Assembly (NCBI GenBank): GCA_009741485.1
Contig: CM019216.1
Span: forward strand, 55,718,918-55,782,917
Reading direction: 5' to 3'
Length of the DNA stretch: 64,000 bases
From: Malurus cyaneus samueli
Lineage: Eukaryota > Chordata > Aves > Passeriformes > Maluridae
Of this stretch, positions 50,082 through 61,932 are shown one piece after another. The position numbers and the translations under genes were made by a program. The notes under the pieces are model-generated. The model was not told where the DNA came from and did no database searches. It saw only the letters and a program-made list of their open reading frames with translations. How positions within the stretch are numbered: position 1 is the stretch's first letter; each line of letters begins with the position of its first letter.

Positions 50082-51102
50082 GTAACAGAATGCATGCATA
50101 ACTTTGTGGTTGTTTCCATTTTAGGATGTGTTTGTGAGTCTACACATGTATGTATGTGATTGTATATACCCACGCACACACACGTCGTGTTTGTGCCTTC
50201 GACTTAAAAATAAAAGCAAAACTGCACTACTGCATTACACTATTATGATATTAAGTGTATGATATGACTTTAAGTATTACACCAGTTGGCTCCATCAGTT
50301 ATGGTTCAGAAACAAAAATAACAAGGATCACAAATTTGCAAGAAACTCTGGGTACCTGGTTGATCACAAGCTTCTAAAAAAGTCAACATTATTACCAATC
50401 TTTTTCACATCCATTAGCATTCCACCCTTACAGAATGGTGTGCTCAACCCTGAATCTGCTGGTCACAGAGAGTTTGCTTGAGCAAGATACTACAGAGAGC
50501 TAAAAATAATCAAAATACCTTGGCTGCTCAAGTGCACCAGTGGAAATGTTAATAAAGAGCAGTATTATGTGGAGCTACCTGCATGGACAATGTTGATTCA
50601 TAGGCACACTTGTACATATCTCCAGAGATTCTTTGTGCAGATTGCATTCTCTTTGCCTCAATGTCTCCTCTCCACTAACTCAGCACTTTTTAAGTAATCA
50701 AATACCTCTCTTCAGAACCTCACATATGAAATCTTCTCTGCTGTCCCAGCAGTGAAGGTTTGTCTTTGACGTCTGGTAGGGTTTACTTTAATTATCTGGA
50801 GGTTTGAAAGATGCAAGTCACATCTTTCCCACAGCTTATACAGCTCTTGTACTTCTGGGGCTTTCAGATCTGGCAGGTCTGAGAAGCAGAAGTTGAAGGT
50901 TGGAGACAAGTTGTGATGGAGTGCAGGAAAATTTCACACTTTTTTATTTACATAGTTCTGAAGAAAACCTTATTTCACTTGGTTAAGATAAAGTGCCTAA
51001 GATGACAGTGAGTCCATCAAGCACTTCATGTCCTAGAGTTGTTGATTTTATTTTTTTTTCTCTTATCTACTCATAATGTTGCACCATTGATTGGTTTCAC
51101 AG
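50082..51102 (+). other. TIAM2 intron between coding exons 3 and 4
   Basis: Donor GTAACA at 50082; acceptor TTGGTTTCACAG ending at 51102. A short CA-rich patch (50170-50182) is present. A 65-codon minus-strand open frame at 50712-50909 has a protein-like composition but matches no family I recognise. Confidence 0.9.
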
Positions 51103-51327
51103 GCAACAAGCCAGACAGATCTGGAAAACTGGGTTACTGCCATACATTCAGCCTGTGCTTCTCTCTTTGCGAAGAAGCTTGGGAAAGAGGACACGGTCAG
51201 GCTGCTGAAAAATCAAACCAAGAGTCTCTTCCAGAAGATTGACATGGATGGCAAAATGAAAAAGATGGCAGAGTTGCAGCTCTCAATTGTTAACGATCCA
51301 AAAAACAGAAAGGCCATAGAAAATCAG
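51103..51327 (+). CDS. TIAM2: TIAM2 coding exon 4: end of N-terminal PH domain and linker
   Basis: Encodes residues 603-677. It opens with ATSQTDLENWVTAIHSACAS, the C-terminal alpha helix of the PH fold, with the near-invariant helix tryptophan at about residue 612. It then enters the helical stretch LFAKKLGKEDTVRLLKNQTK and KIDMDGKMKKMAELQLSIV, leading into the coiled coil. It ends KAIENQ before GTACTG, phase 0, joining directly to IQQWEQ of the next exon as in other TIAM2 proteins. Lys- and Glu-rich heptad-like spacing suggests that the coiled coil starts in the second half. Confidence 0.96.
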
Positions 51328-53929
51328 GTACTGGAAACAATTTTTTTACATGAGCGTATTTATCATTTCTCCTTGCTTTGTGCTTTCTAGGCCTGAGAAT
51401 AATTGCCTTGGGGATAGCTGGCACAGTGATTGTAATTATTGCCAGGTTTCTACAGCAATCCAGAGCAGTGCAGGAGGTAGGCTCCTCAAAGCTGAGCATC
51501 AGACTTGTCTGTTTTATGAGCACAAAGCTAGTTCTTTTCTGTGAAAATGTAATTAATTTTCACTGTTTTATGATACACTTAACTGTGAATAATGTCTCAC
51601 TGTTACATCAGTACCACAGAATACACAGTATGTTCTGTGAATCATTTATTGTTTTATTGCAGAAGAGATTGAAGAGTAGGTACCAGGCAATATTGTCCTG
51701 CCCCTTAAGACAGGACTTGAAGAATACTTAGTCTTTCCTCCAACTTTATTTGTGGAGTGGCAGACAAAACCATATGCTTCCAGTTGAAATTTAGCTGTAA
51801 CTAATGATCACCTAATTGTCTGTATTGTGGTGAAAAACATAAAGCTTTACTCTGCTCTCACTTCTAGCATGTGAACCAGGAATCACTCTGGTAATACTTT
51901 AGGGAAGTGCATCTTGCAGTGTTGATGTCTTGCCCATGCCCCCAGTTTTGCAGGTAGTAACTGGAAAAAGATGCTTTAATTATTTAGACATGCTTAGTGT
52001 TCATGCTTAGTTCACTATTCATGGCCTTTTGTGCAAGAAGCTTGTCTAGTAGTTTAGCCTAAATAAGTCTGTGGACAGAAGTTGCTGTATCTTTATTTTT
52101 ATTAGGCCATTTACAGAAAACTTCTGATAATTTGAACTGATTGATTGGTGTGTGAGAGCCCATCCCTACCTGCCTTTCCAATCAGAGCAACTATTCCTCT
52201 GTCTACGTCATGCTGCATATTATGGCCCCTTGAGTAGCAAATGTTTATTTCCTTTGAACCAATACATTGTAGTTACTTTTCTTTGGTTAGTGAAACACTT
52301 GTAGTTTCAGGGATTTGATGCTTATAATATTTAAAATTCTTGCTATGTTAGCTTGGACTTGATGAAGAGCAGACTGACTGGTACTGACTTCACTGACAAG
52401 CTCTTGTAGTGCACTTGAGTCTGAAACTGTAAGAGCACAGCACAAATAATATGCAGGTTTGTGTAGGGTTTTGTGGTGCAGATGTTCAGAAGCCCTTTGA
52501 GAGCTCAGATATTCAGAATTTATTTCCAGGTCACTTTATTTCATGGTCCACAGTGAGGTGAATGGAGGAGGAAAAACTTTAGGTATCCTTTTATTGCAGT
52601 AGGCTTTGAGACCTAAAAGAATATACAGATTTCTATAGAAGTCTAGTGCTTGTAACATGTGATGCACTGAGGAAAAATTCTGATTATATTAGCTTAATTT
52701 ATCCCTCCCTCATCAGATATTCCTGTTAATAGTTCATTTAGAATCAGCTGAAGAGTATTAATGGTCTGTCTTAATATCTGCTAATTAGATGTTCTGTCCT
52801 TGAAGAACTGTCAGTGTTTTCCAACTCTGGAAGAAGTTGTCTTCTTTTTGTAGAAATGAAATCTATCTCTAGGGCTGCAGAAAATTTATTCCTGTTAATC
52901 TTCTGTTTATGCGTGTCTCAGAAAATTGGGTGGGGGCAGACAAAGAATGAAATTGATCATTGCAAACACCCACTAGTTAGCAGAGAATAAATTTATAGCA
53001 AGACTTTTCTCCATTCGTGATCCCTTTGATCTCTTTGAAATCTCTCCTTACAATTGCCTAAGGTTTTCTGGCAAAGTCACTTCAGAGAAAAGTTGATCAA
53101 TAACTGGGTTTCCTAATCTTTTAATTTGTTGTCTCAGATTGACTTTTTCAAAGAAAAAAGAAAATCTTGATGTAATTAGTAACTTAGAATTCTTGGTATA
53201 CTTAGTAAACTAATGATTTTGAGTAAATATTATGCCTGAGGGTATAGTTTACGTATATGTCGCTGTAGTTGTTTGGAAACTGTGGCTGTTAATTTGTCTT
53301 TTTTCCTATTTTGAGTAACAAGAAGATACAAATTCTAGTTTTGGTTTTGTGTAAATTTGATAGTGTTTCAATCATGTGGCGATTATGATTCCTCCATGGT
53401 ATTGCCAGTACTGAAGCTCATAAGCATTCCCTGCATCCTGTGCTGGAGATCTTCACTGGCAGTTTATTTTGGGAAGCCAGCAGAAACAGTGATTGACTGC
53501 AGACTGTGGTGTTTTTTTTAATGTAGAAAGACCTATTTTCACTGAGAAATTTTCTTGGAAACTCTGTTTTCTGTAGCCTTCCTCTTTTTCCTTCCCCTTC
53601 CTCAGAAAAGCAACCACCAAACCTAAACTTGCTCTTTTCTTTCACATGTGTATTGACTTAAAACCAATACTTCTCTGCTGAAGAGTTAATAATTCTCAGG
53701 GTTTTACAAGCAAGAAAAACCTTTTCTTGTTTCACAGTTACCAGCACCTGAAAGGCAGTCCAGGAAACCCAGGCTTCTAAAGTTGCTATACATGCTTTGG
53801 TATACTTACTTTCTTCTTTTTGGCATTCAGCAAATGGACTGGAGAAGCTCATCTGATACTATCTGATAAATTTTGTGAATTTTGAAGGCAATACATTGAT
53901 GAAACTAGTGCTAAACAGAAGTGCAAACG

Positions 53930-53953
53930 AACAAACAAACAAACAAACAAAAA
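53930..53953 (+). repeat. (AAAC)n microsatellite
   Basis: About six ACAA/AAAC units in a row, ending in an A-run. Confidence 0.9.
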
Positions 53954-54074
53954 GACAAGGGAAATGTTTTTCTAGAGGAATTGTTTTATATGACTTGATA
54001 GCTTCAAACTGGTTGGGAAATATTTTCAGTCTTGTGGGTTACATGGGAGATTCTCTCTATTTGGGTTTAGTGGT

Positions 54075-54189
54075 CCAACAACAACAACAAGCACAATAAT
54101 AATAATAACAATAACAATAACAATAATAATAATAATAATAGTAATAAATAATAAAATAATAGTAAATATAATAAATAAAAAAAATAGTA
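54075..54189 (+). repeat. Compound (AAC)n/(AAT)n microsatellite
   Basis: About 115 bp of AAC, AAT and AAATA units: CAACAACAACAACAA first, then interleaved AATAATAAT and AACAAT blocks, fading into A-rich AATAAATAAA. The compound structure suggests repeated slippage plus point mutation. On the minus strand it reads through as a spurious poly-leucine open frame. Confidence 0.95.
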
Positions 54190-55470
54190 AAAGTTGTAAA
54201 AGAGAAAATGGTAGCCCTTCACATAACTGTGGGAAATGCTGGTCAGTTTAGAAGAGAACAATGAAGCATTTCCATGAGCAGTGTATACACAGCAGCTGCT
54301 GGCAATGTGGCTGGAAATCTGGAGACTGCACATGCTACCTACAGCCACGTAGGTTTTTATTACTATGTGAAATAAGTATGTTGAGTGTGATGGTATTCTC
54401 CCAGCTTGTAACTTCTCCCTTAAAATGAAGAGAATTAGGATGAAAAATAGCAGGTTTTAAAATCTCCTGGTGCCAAGATGAATTTCAAAACCTTTCTTTA
54501 AAAATTTTTAGTTTTTCTAGATGTTTAGCCTGCTAGTGTTTGCTGTGAATATGGAACCCTGTCGAACTGTTAGTGAAAGGGATTATTAGCATTTATTCAG
54601 AGCTCTTTTAACAAAATATTGCACATTGAGTCAGAAATGGAGCTGTCTCTTCCTGCAGAACTGGTTTTAATGGAGTGGAAAATCTGTCTTGCAAGAGGGG
54701 GCACTGCAACCCTGGGTGTAATTGTTTGTGTACTTGGTACATAAGTCTGTCCTGATGTCTCACTTTAGAACAATGGTATGATTAATAGTTGCTTTAAAGC
54801 ATTATGAAGTTTTGTCTTCAAATTTTAATATGTTGGTTATAATCATGTTTTCCAAGCTATTCAGAGGTTTCTGATGTGATTCATATTTTCTCTGCATATG
54901 ATTTTTAACTTTTCAGAGTGTTAGGAGCCTCTGTATTTAGTTGCAGGCACTGAAATGGCGAAGCATTAATGAGAAGAACAGGCATATGCTTGGAGATTTT
55001 CTTTTCTAAGTTTTCATATGTGTCCTTCACCTAAGAGTAGTTTGTCTGTTGCCATAAAAAAAAAGGCATCAGTAAGATGGTGGCTGCTTCTTCTGGGTAG
55101 TCATTAAATCCATTTTGCCTTTCTTCTTTCTTCCTTTTGCTGTAGTGGTCTTCAGCTTTTTACAAAGAGCCTAAGTTCATTTCTTTGTTTTTAAAATTTA
55201 CTTGACTCGTTCTCTTTTCTCTCACCTTTGAAGGAAGATGATGGGGATAGGTCTGGGAATTTATTATTCAGGCCCCACAAACCCGAATTTCATGTCTTAA
55301 CTTTTTGTAAAACATCTGATTAAATACTTTCTGACATGGAGATCCAAATTCTCAGCAACACTCAACAAGAGTCTTTTCAGGGAACTTTGCTAGTACACGC
55401 CAGCATTGCTGCAAACGAATTCAACTGATATCTCAATACATAGTAAACTTTCATTTTTCCATGTCCTCTT

Positions 55471-55494
55471 AAAAAAAAAAAAAATAAAAAAAAA
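55471..55494 (+). repeat. A-rich run
   Basis: A14, then T, then A9. I see no retroposon body attached. Confidence 0.9.
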
Positions 55495-58400
55495 GTCGAA
55501 GCGTGTTAGAACAGCTATTCAGTGTTACTCAGTGAAGGTGTTACTCTTCAGTAAGGATGATCCTACCCTACGTCATTACCAAAATACTTCTCTTTAGTAG
55601 TAGTAGACTGGGAGTGAAGTGAGTAGGCAGACGAAGTTAGAGAAATTCATCTCTGTTCTCTCTGCACTGTTGTTGCTGTTTCACAGATGGGTGAGTTTCC
55701 CTCTTTGTTTTGCAAAGATTAAGCATAAAATAATGAAAAATGAATGTGGAGTTGCATAGCATTATCTCATACAATGGAGCTGGTGGGGGAGTGTGTGCAG
55801 AAAGGGCTGATGGTCTGGGTATTGGGGAGGGGCAGCTGGGTAATAAAATTCAGTACGGCTTCCTTCCGTACATCCCTAGCCACAGACGTACATGTGGTAC
55901 CTCCAATTTCAGTCGGATTATCAACAGGATGTAGATTGGGTTAGAAATTATGAAAATTCTGTTCTTCCAATGCAACCAAAAAGATGGCATTTATTGAAAA
56001 AAAAAAAAACAAACCTCCATTGTCTTGTTATTTCAGGAAGATTTCTTAACCTTTTTTAAGTCACCAGCCAGAACGAGGAATAAAGTGTTGATAATTGCAC
56101 ATGAGTGTTGTTGTACTCTATTACAATGCCTTTTTTTATTTCTTTAAACTAAAAGTTATGATAACATCTCACTAGTGTTTTTTTAAAGTAATGGAATTTC
56201 TGGAAGAGTGATGTTTTTGCTTCTTCGAGTTCTCTTAGGAAGTAATGACAATAAAAATCTGTTTCTTGTCCCCAGAAACCAAGTGACTCATTTTTCCAGA
56301 TGGATACAATATGAATTGTGTCTGAGAACCAGGGAGTGGAATGCAAAGAGTTTGGTGTTGTTTGTAATGTGGTTGAAAAGCTGTACATATAAAACAGCGG
56401 CAGAGGTTTCTTTTCAATCCACAGAGTTCCCTACATCAGCTTGCAGAGACACTTTCCATCTGGAAATGAGATATTGTGTAGGGAGAAATTCAGAATTTTT
56501 ATTGCAATAGATAGTGAATTGTGTCAGCAAGGCCCTCATGCTTCTGTCTGGTATAAGAACTACTCCTAAATAAAATCAATTTTGAAGGCTTAAGCACTGA
56601 GAGGAGGCCCTCCTTCCTGTGCATCTTTTCTTTTGTGCTGCTTTGAATAGGTGCCACATGAAAAGCTGGTGTTTCGTTATCACGTGAGCTGTCCAAGAAG
56701 TTTTTTCCGTCCTTCTTCTAGGTCCTTCTTCTAGTGAAGTATTGTTACATGGAATTGTTATGGTGTCATTTCTGTCCTGGCTTTACACCATCCACACACT
56801 GGTATGGGTTTTGTTACACTGAGCTCCTTCTGCTTTGTACAGAGCATGTGTTTGAAAATGGGACAGTTTTTCCCCATCTGCCCAAAAGTGATTGTTTGCA
56901 CTGCAGTGTACAAAGGATGAGGAGCTGGGACCTCACCTGAGCTCTCACTGGAGTTCTTGAGTGCTTCACTTTTATGGTCTGCAACCCTAAACCCGTTCCT
57001 GATGAGGTGCTGGTGCCACTGTAAATGTTACCTGCAGAGAAAACTGTGGAGCATGTGGGAACTATGGATCCCCAAATCTCCATCTGGAAACCATTGGCCT
57101 GCATATGTTTGCCCCTTGCTTTTCTTAAGCTATACTTTAAAGGTCAGCTGTAGAAAACCTAGCAGGGTTATGGACCGGGAGAGACCTGCTTTCAAACAAC
57201 TTTCTTTAGCTCCTCTGTGCATGATTTAAAATGTAATTAATTTGCAATTGTCCCTTAGTGTCTGAACAGATTTTTCTCTAGCCTGGAGGAGAATTGTCTG
57301 TTTATATTCTGAAAATGGTCATTGCTGCTGAAGTACTGCCAAAAGTACCATGCTGATGTTCCTTTGTGTGTCAGCTCTTAGTAACTCATTCCTGCACTAA
57401 GTCTTCCATGCAAAAGCTTATCCCCTCACATAGATACTGTCTTGTCCTTGCACCAGGCTTCCTTGCATTAGTTCTCCTCCTGGCCCAGGCTAAATAATTC
57501 TCAAGGTTTCCCACTTCTTACTCCTTTTCATCCCTACCACAGCTTCCTTCTCCACTCTACCTCACAGGATTCTGCTATGTTCAATAACCTAATTTGAGTG
57601 GCCCCTCTTGCCTTTCTCCCAAGCTCCTTCATGCTGCCACTAAACTGAGAAATCCTTGCCTAACATTTGCCTGGACTGACAATGGCATCCTCCCTGTCCT
57701 CTGAAAAAACCATTTAGTGCTTTCATGTGTGCTCACCTGTCTTGGTGTGTGTCACAGGCCATATCTCTTACCTCTTTTCAGACTCACCTCATGCTGCTGT
57801 TAGCCTTTGTCACCCATTCCCGTTCCCACAGCTGTCTGCTGCATCCACTTTTTCCTGTTTGCTTTCGAGCAGATTTCAAAAGGGCTGTTTTGTCCATGCA
57901 TGATGAAGTTAAGTCCTTGAGCCATCTTTCGTATAGTCCTCCCACGTGGGGCAGAGATTTGCCTCACACAATAGCAGAATAGGGATTGCAGCAGCAAGTC
58001 TGCAGGCTGTAAATTAACTTCATGGACCAGGTCATACTGTGCTTTGAAGTTGTTGCTTTTTTATTTGTGTGCTTCTCCCGTTTAGTCTTCGAGAATATAA
58101 ATCTCTAGGAAGAATTATCATAGTTTAAAAGGCTTAGACAAATAGCAGCTGGTATTGGTTCATGGTCTCCAATTGGTTCCAGACATCCCTGGTTTTGATA
58201 AGACTACAAGACAATCCCAGAAATTCCTTGCCTACAGCTTTGGCTAATGCCATTAAATGTAACATTGTGATTACTGATTCTTTTGGAGCTGATTAGCTAG
58301 TATCCTGTGTGACTGATAAACACTGTAATTTAATTATGTCTTCAGAATGCCCCCATGTTGTACCCTACTCCCCCTTCTTAGATTGTCTTTATTTTAAAAT

Positions 58401-60677
58401 AAAACTCTTTACAAGTGTTTAATGGGGATTTTGAAGAAGCTGAAGACACACAAGGATGCCTGTTCTCAGCTTGTTCAGTGAGGACAGGATGCTCCACTCC
58501 AGCAGAGCCCAGAACAAGACTTGCTCTGTTCCTGAGCTATTAAAAGTCAATTTGGCTCTGTACCCACAGAGGTGTCATCTTGAAGGGAAAGAACATTACC
58601 TGAGCTTGTAGCATTTGGCTTTGTGAAAAGCTGACAACCATGTTTTTATTCTAGTTGGATGTTGACACAGAGACAGAGCTCATCCTGCAACCTCCTATTG
58701 GACTCGTCCCATGCGTAAAGTACTGGCAAACAGAAAAATGGTCTGTGAGAAGTGTCTGGGAGTGCAAAGAAAGTAAAAAAAAAAAACAGGAAATAGACAC
58801 GAGAAGAAAAATTATTATTCTTTCTGGAGTGCAGAGAATGTGTGTTTCAAATGTCTGTGATGAGAGATTAGGCAAGGCATCTTCATTATGTATATGTCTC
58901 TATTTTCACTAGACTTCTGACAATTGATCTAATGATAAGCTTTTGTAAATTCTCTCTTTTGCTTTTAATAGTCATTTTCCTTGAAAAATTTTAAGTCTAC
59001 TGTAAAGTACAATTTTGCATTCATACCTGTACAAAATGGTATATTGTATTCCATTTCTTTACCCTACCCCCAAATAAGATTAACCTCTTACTTCCAAAAG
59101 TAGCTGGTGCCACAATTTGAGAGCACACATGTAAGGAAGAAGCTGGACTTGATAAGGTCTCTATCAGTTGTAGCACAAACCTTAGCACTGTTTTGTTAAC
59201 AGGGCCTATTTTGCCCTTTCATTGCTTACTTATTCATTCTTGAGAGTAAAGTGGCAAAATACTTGTTTAATTCTTGAAATATTTGGCAGCATTATAAGGA
59301 AGCAGAACTTATTTTGCTTCTAAATGAGCCTAAAGGGCATAGTCCACTGAGGGTTTTGTGTTTGTCAGCTTGTTTCCCTAGCCACAAAGGCACTTGTCCC
59401 AGCCTTGGCTGATCTCAGTTGGGAGGTGACAATGTCTGTGCATGTGGGGACAGGCAGGGTGCCCCTGCCGAAGGTACAAAGCCCATGCTGGTTAGAGAAA
59501 ACCTGATGAACATTCTGCACAACCCTAAACCTCGTGTTGAGCAGGCAGCATGCAGTGATTGGAGCTGGCATTGGAAGATCAGTATTGTCAGGGGACTTCA
59601 ACAGTTTTCAGTAGAGATCTTGGTGTACCTTGACCTAATGGACATCCCTTTTCTGCCTTCCCATGGATCAGTGTGCCTGCTGCCTTTTTTATTTCTACTA
59701 CCAATAGGTATTAGTGTACGCTGTACATTAATTGTACCATCTGCAGGGCAGACTTTTGCTGCAACTACCAGGATGTAGGTTGGGGAAATGAAGAGCAAAA
59801 TTTGTCTGTGGTACAGTGCATAAAAATATGTGTTTAAATAAGTGTTCATGTTTTAAATGGATGTGAATATATTTAAATTACATGGGTGTGTGACTACACC
59901 AATAGTTAAAATCTGTTATCTAAACCTTGATTCAGAGCTTTGTTTAGTAAATATTTGAGTCTTCACTTTCCTAATTTAACATTGAAATTGGATTAAATAG
60001 TTAGATCTTCATGTAGCTGTGCTAGATGTGTTTTAAGAACTGCAAATTTACATTCCCGCTTTTGGTCCAGGGGTTTGTATTGGGTCTATGTAACTGTTTT
60101 TTGCAGTTTGCCTGAGTGTAATCATGTCTTACCCCATTAGAATGAGAACCATGAGTACCGTCTCCTATTTACAGTTAAAGGAGCCATAGGATGGTAGTAA
60201 AGAATGAACAGAACCTACACTGCAGCTACTTTGTTTTGCAGTGTGTTAGTGTAGATATGCTGCTTTGCTTTCAGCCAGCCAGCTACACAATCTAAGCTAA
60301 AAAAAAAACCAAGACTAATTTCCAAAAAGGAGGGGGTGGTGGGAGGGAAGAAAGGAAAAAAAGGAAAAAGCCTTTGTGAACCACAGGGTTGTGTTTTTAC
60401 GTAACTGTTTTTGTGGCTATCAAACTACCCGAAGTTCATGGTGTGTTCATCTTGTCAGTATGTGTTTAAGACCACCAGCTTTGTTTTATTTCAAGTCATC
60501 TTTTGGGTTGATGTAACACAATATGACTGAATGTGTTTTGGCAGGGAATAACTAATCTAATCCATATACTACCAGATGAAAGCAATTTACTATGGGTTTG
60601 GGGAAGAGCTTGAATTTTCAGTGCAGCCACAAAGACATTTCCCCCCCGTTTAATTGTCCCTTTTTCTATCTAAACAG

Positions 60678-60863
60678 ATCCAGCAATGGGAACAGAACCT
60701 GGAAAAATTTAACATGGATCTTTTCCGAATGCGATGTTACCTTTCCAGTTTGCAAGGTGGGGAGCTCCCAAACCCAAAGAGCCTTTTGGCTGCTGCCAGT
60801 CGTCCTTCGAAATTGGCTCTGGGGAGGCTCGGCATTTTCTCTGTCTCATCCTTCCATGCACTG
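60678..60863 (+). CDS. TIAM2: TIAM2 coding exon 5: coiled coil and start of Ex region
   Basis: Encodes residues 678-739. IQQWEQNLEKFNMDLFRMRC is the coiled-coil helix of the PHn-CC-Ex module, with hydrophobics at heptad-like spacing. YLSSLQGGELPNPKSLLAAA and SRPSKLALGRLGIFSVSSFH then begin the Ex region. In the TIAM/STEF family this module is the docking surface for membrane and scaffold partners such as JIP2, spinophilin and Par3; those partners are family knowledge and are not read from this sequence. The donor is GCACTG before GTAAGT, an ideal 5' splice site, phase 0. Confidence 0.96.
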
Positions 60864-61785
60864 GTAAGTTCGAATGCACTTTCATGGGTGTGTTGCACAA
60901 AAACACCATGTGCTTAGATGTGGAATTGTGCTGGGATAATTCATGGCTGCACCCACATGCATTTCTCGGGTAACCCTGTTTCCTTCTCACCCTTTCTGCC
61001 TGTTCTTTGACTGCAAATAAATTTTCTTCTACAGGATATGGCCATAACTTTGTTTTTTGGCCTCAAAGGACTCCAGACTTGGAGTCCCTCCTAAAAAGGA
61101 AGTATTCTTAGAATAGGCTAAAACTAGAGACAATTCAAAATTATATGTCCCATTTTTAAGGACTGTGGGCTGTGTTTCTAAAGAAGAATGAGATCCTCAG
61201 CTGCTGTAACCTGTTGTCACCCCGTCGGCTTCAAGGGAAGCACAGCAGCAGCAGGTTTGCCTCTGCTCTTTAACCTTGGCAGGGCTGCAAGGCAGAGAGG
61301 GCTGGACCACATCTGTTGCATGAGAAGTCTGAATGGTAGTACTGGAAGTCCCATCAGGGAATGTGTTTCTCTCTGCCACTGTTTTTATCTTGTTAATAAC
61401 TCAATGCCATAGCACATGTATCACCTACGTTTGGCAATTTGGAGAGTCTGTGTTCCTCTAGCAATTTCATATCTCAATAAGAAGTTATCATTCTTCTTCA
61501 GAACCTTTTCATTAGCTTCTCTTGTCTTACAGAGCAATATTTTCTCATTTCCCCCCTTCCTATGACTACTGATTTTGCCCCATGACAAAAACATTATGCT
61601 GCTATGCCCCTAGAATACTGAAACAAGCATCACTGCTGCAAGTTTCAGACATTGTCCTTGCACTTTGGCATGTTACATAGAGATGAACTGAAGTAACCCT
61701 CATTTCATGCCTCAGGTTGAAATAACTGTCAATATCTTGCTGTTATGAAAGTGATACAGGAAGGTCTGTCTCTGTGTTTGAACAG
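60864..61785 (+). other. TIAM2 intron between coding exons 5 and 6
   Basis: Donor GTAAGT at 60864; acceptor TCTCTGTGTTTGAACAG ending at 61785. I see nothing else in it. Confidence 0.9.
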
Positions 61786-61932
61786 ATCTGCTCCAGGGAT
61801 GAAGCTGCTCTCAGGAAACGTACCCTGTCTCTGTCGCAAAGGGTTCGAAATAAGAAGGGTTTATTTTCTTCGCTAAAAGGACTGGACACATTGGCAAGAA
61901 AAGGAAAAGAAAAGAGACCTTCCATAACTCAG
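61786..61932 (+). CDS. TIAM2: TIAM2 coding exon 6: Ex region before the Ras-binding domain
   Basis: Encodes residues 740-788: ICSRDEAALRKRTLSLSQRV, RNKKGLFSSLKGLDTLARKG and KEKRPSITQ. This is the strongly basic Ex segment that precedes the Ras-binding domain in TIAM proteins. The RKRTLSLS stretch fits a basophilic-kinase phosphorylation pattern (inference). The acceptor gives ATCTGCTCCAGG, so residue 740 is Ile where other TIAM2 proteins have, as I recall, Val. The donor is ACTCAG before GTAGAT, weaker than consensus, phase 0. Reading on would stop after seven codons. The next exon (Ras-binding domain) is not in the window. Confidence 0.95.

Larger units (their letters stand above)
51328..60677 (+). 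other. TIAM2 intron between coding exons 4 and 5 (9.35 kb)
   Basis: Donor GTACTG at 51328; acceptor TTTTCTATCTAAACAG ending at 60677. It contains an exon-like segment at 51391-51476 (see findings), an AAAC simple repeat (53930-53953), a long AAT/AAC microsatellite (54075-54189) and an A-rich run (55471-55494). Open frames elsewhere, including 58655-58912 and 59419-59778, show no recognised family. No nested gene is recognised. Confidence 0.85.

Noticed and set aside
58655..58912. Possible extra exon after TTTTTATTCTAG at 58654 (LDVDTETELILQPP)
   Set aside because: It is open in phase 0 but has no convincing donor, and known TIAM2 proteins go directly from KAIENQ to IQQWEQ.
59419..59778. 119-codon + frame in the same intron
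   Set aside because: No recognisable family and no supporting splice sites; it is probably chance.
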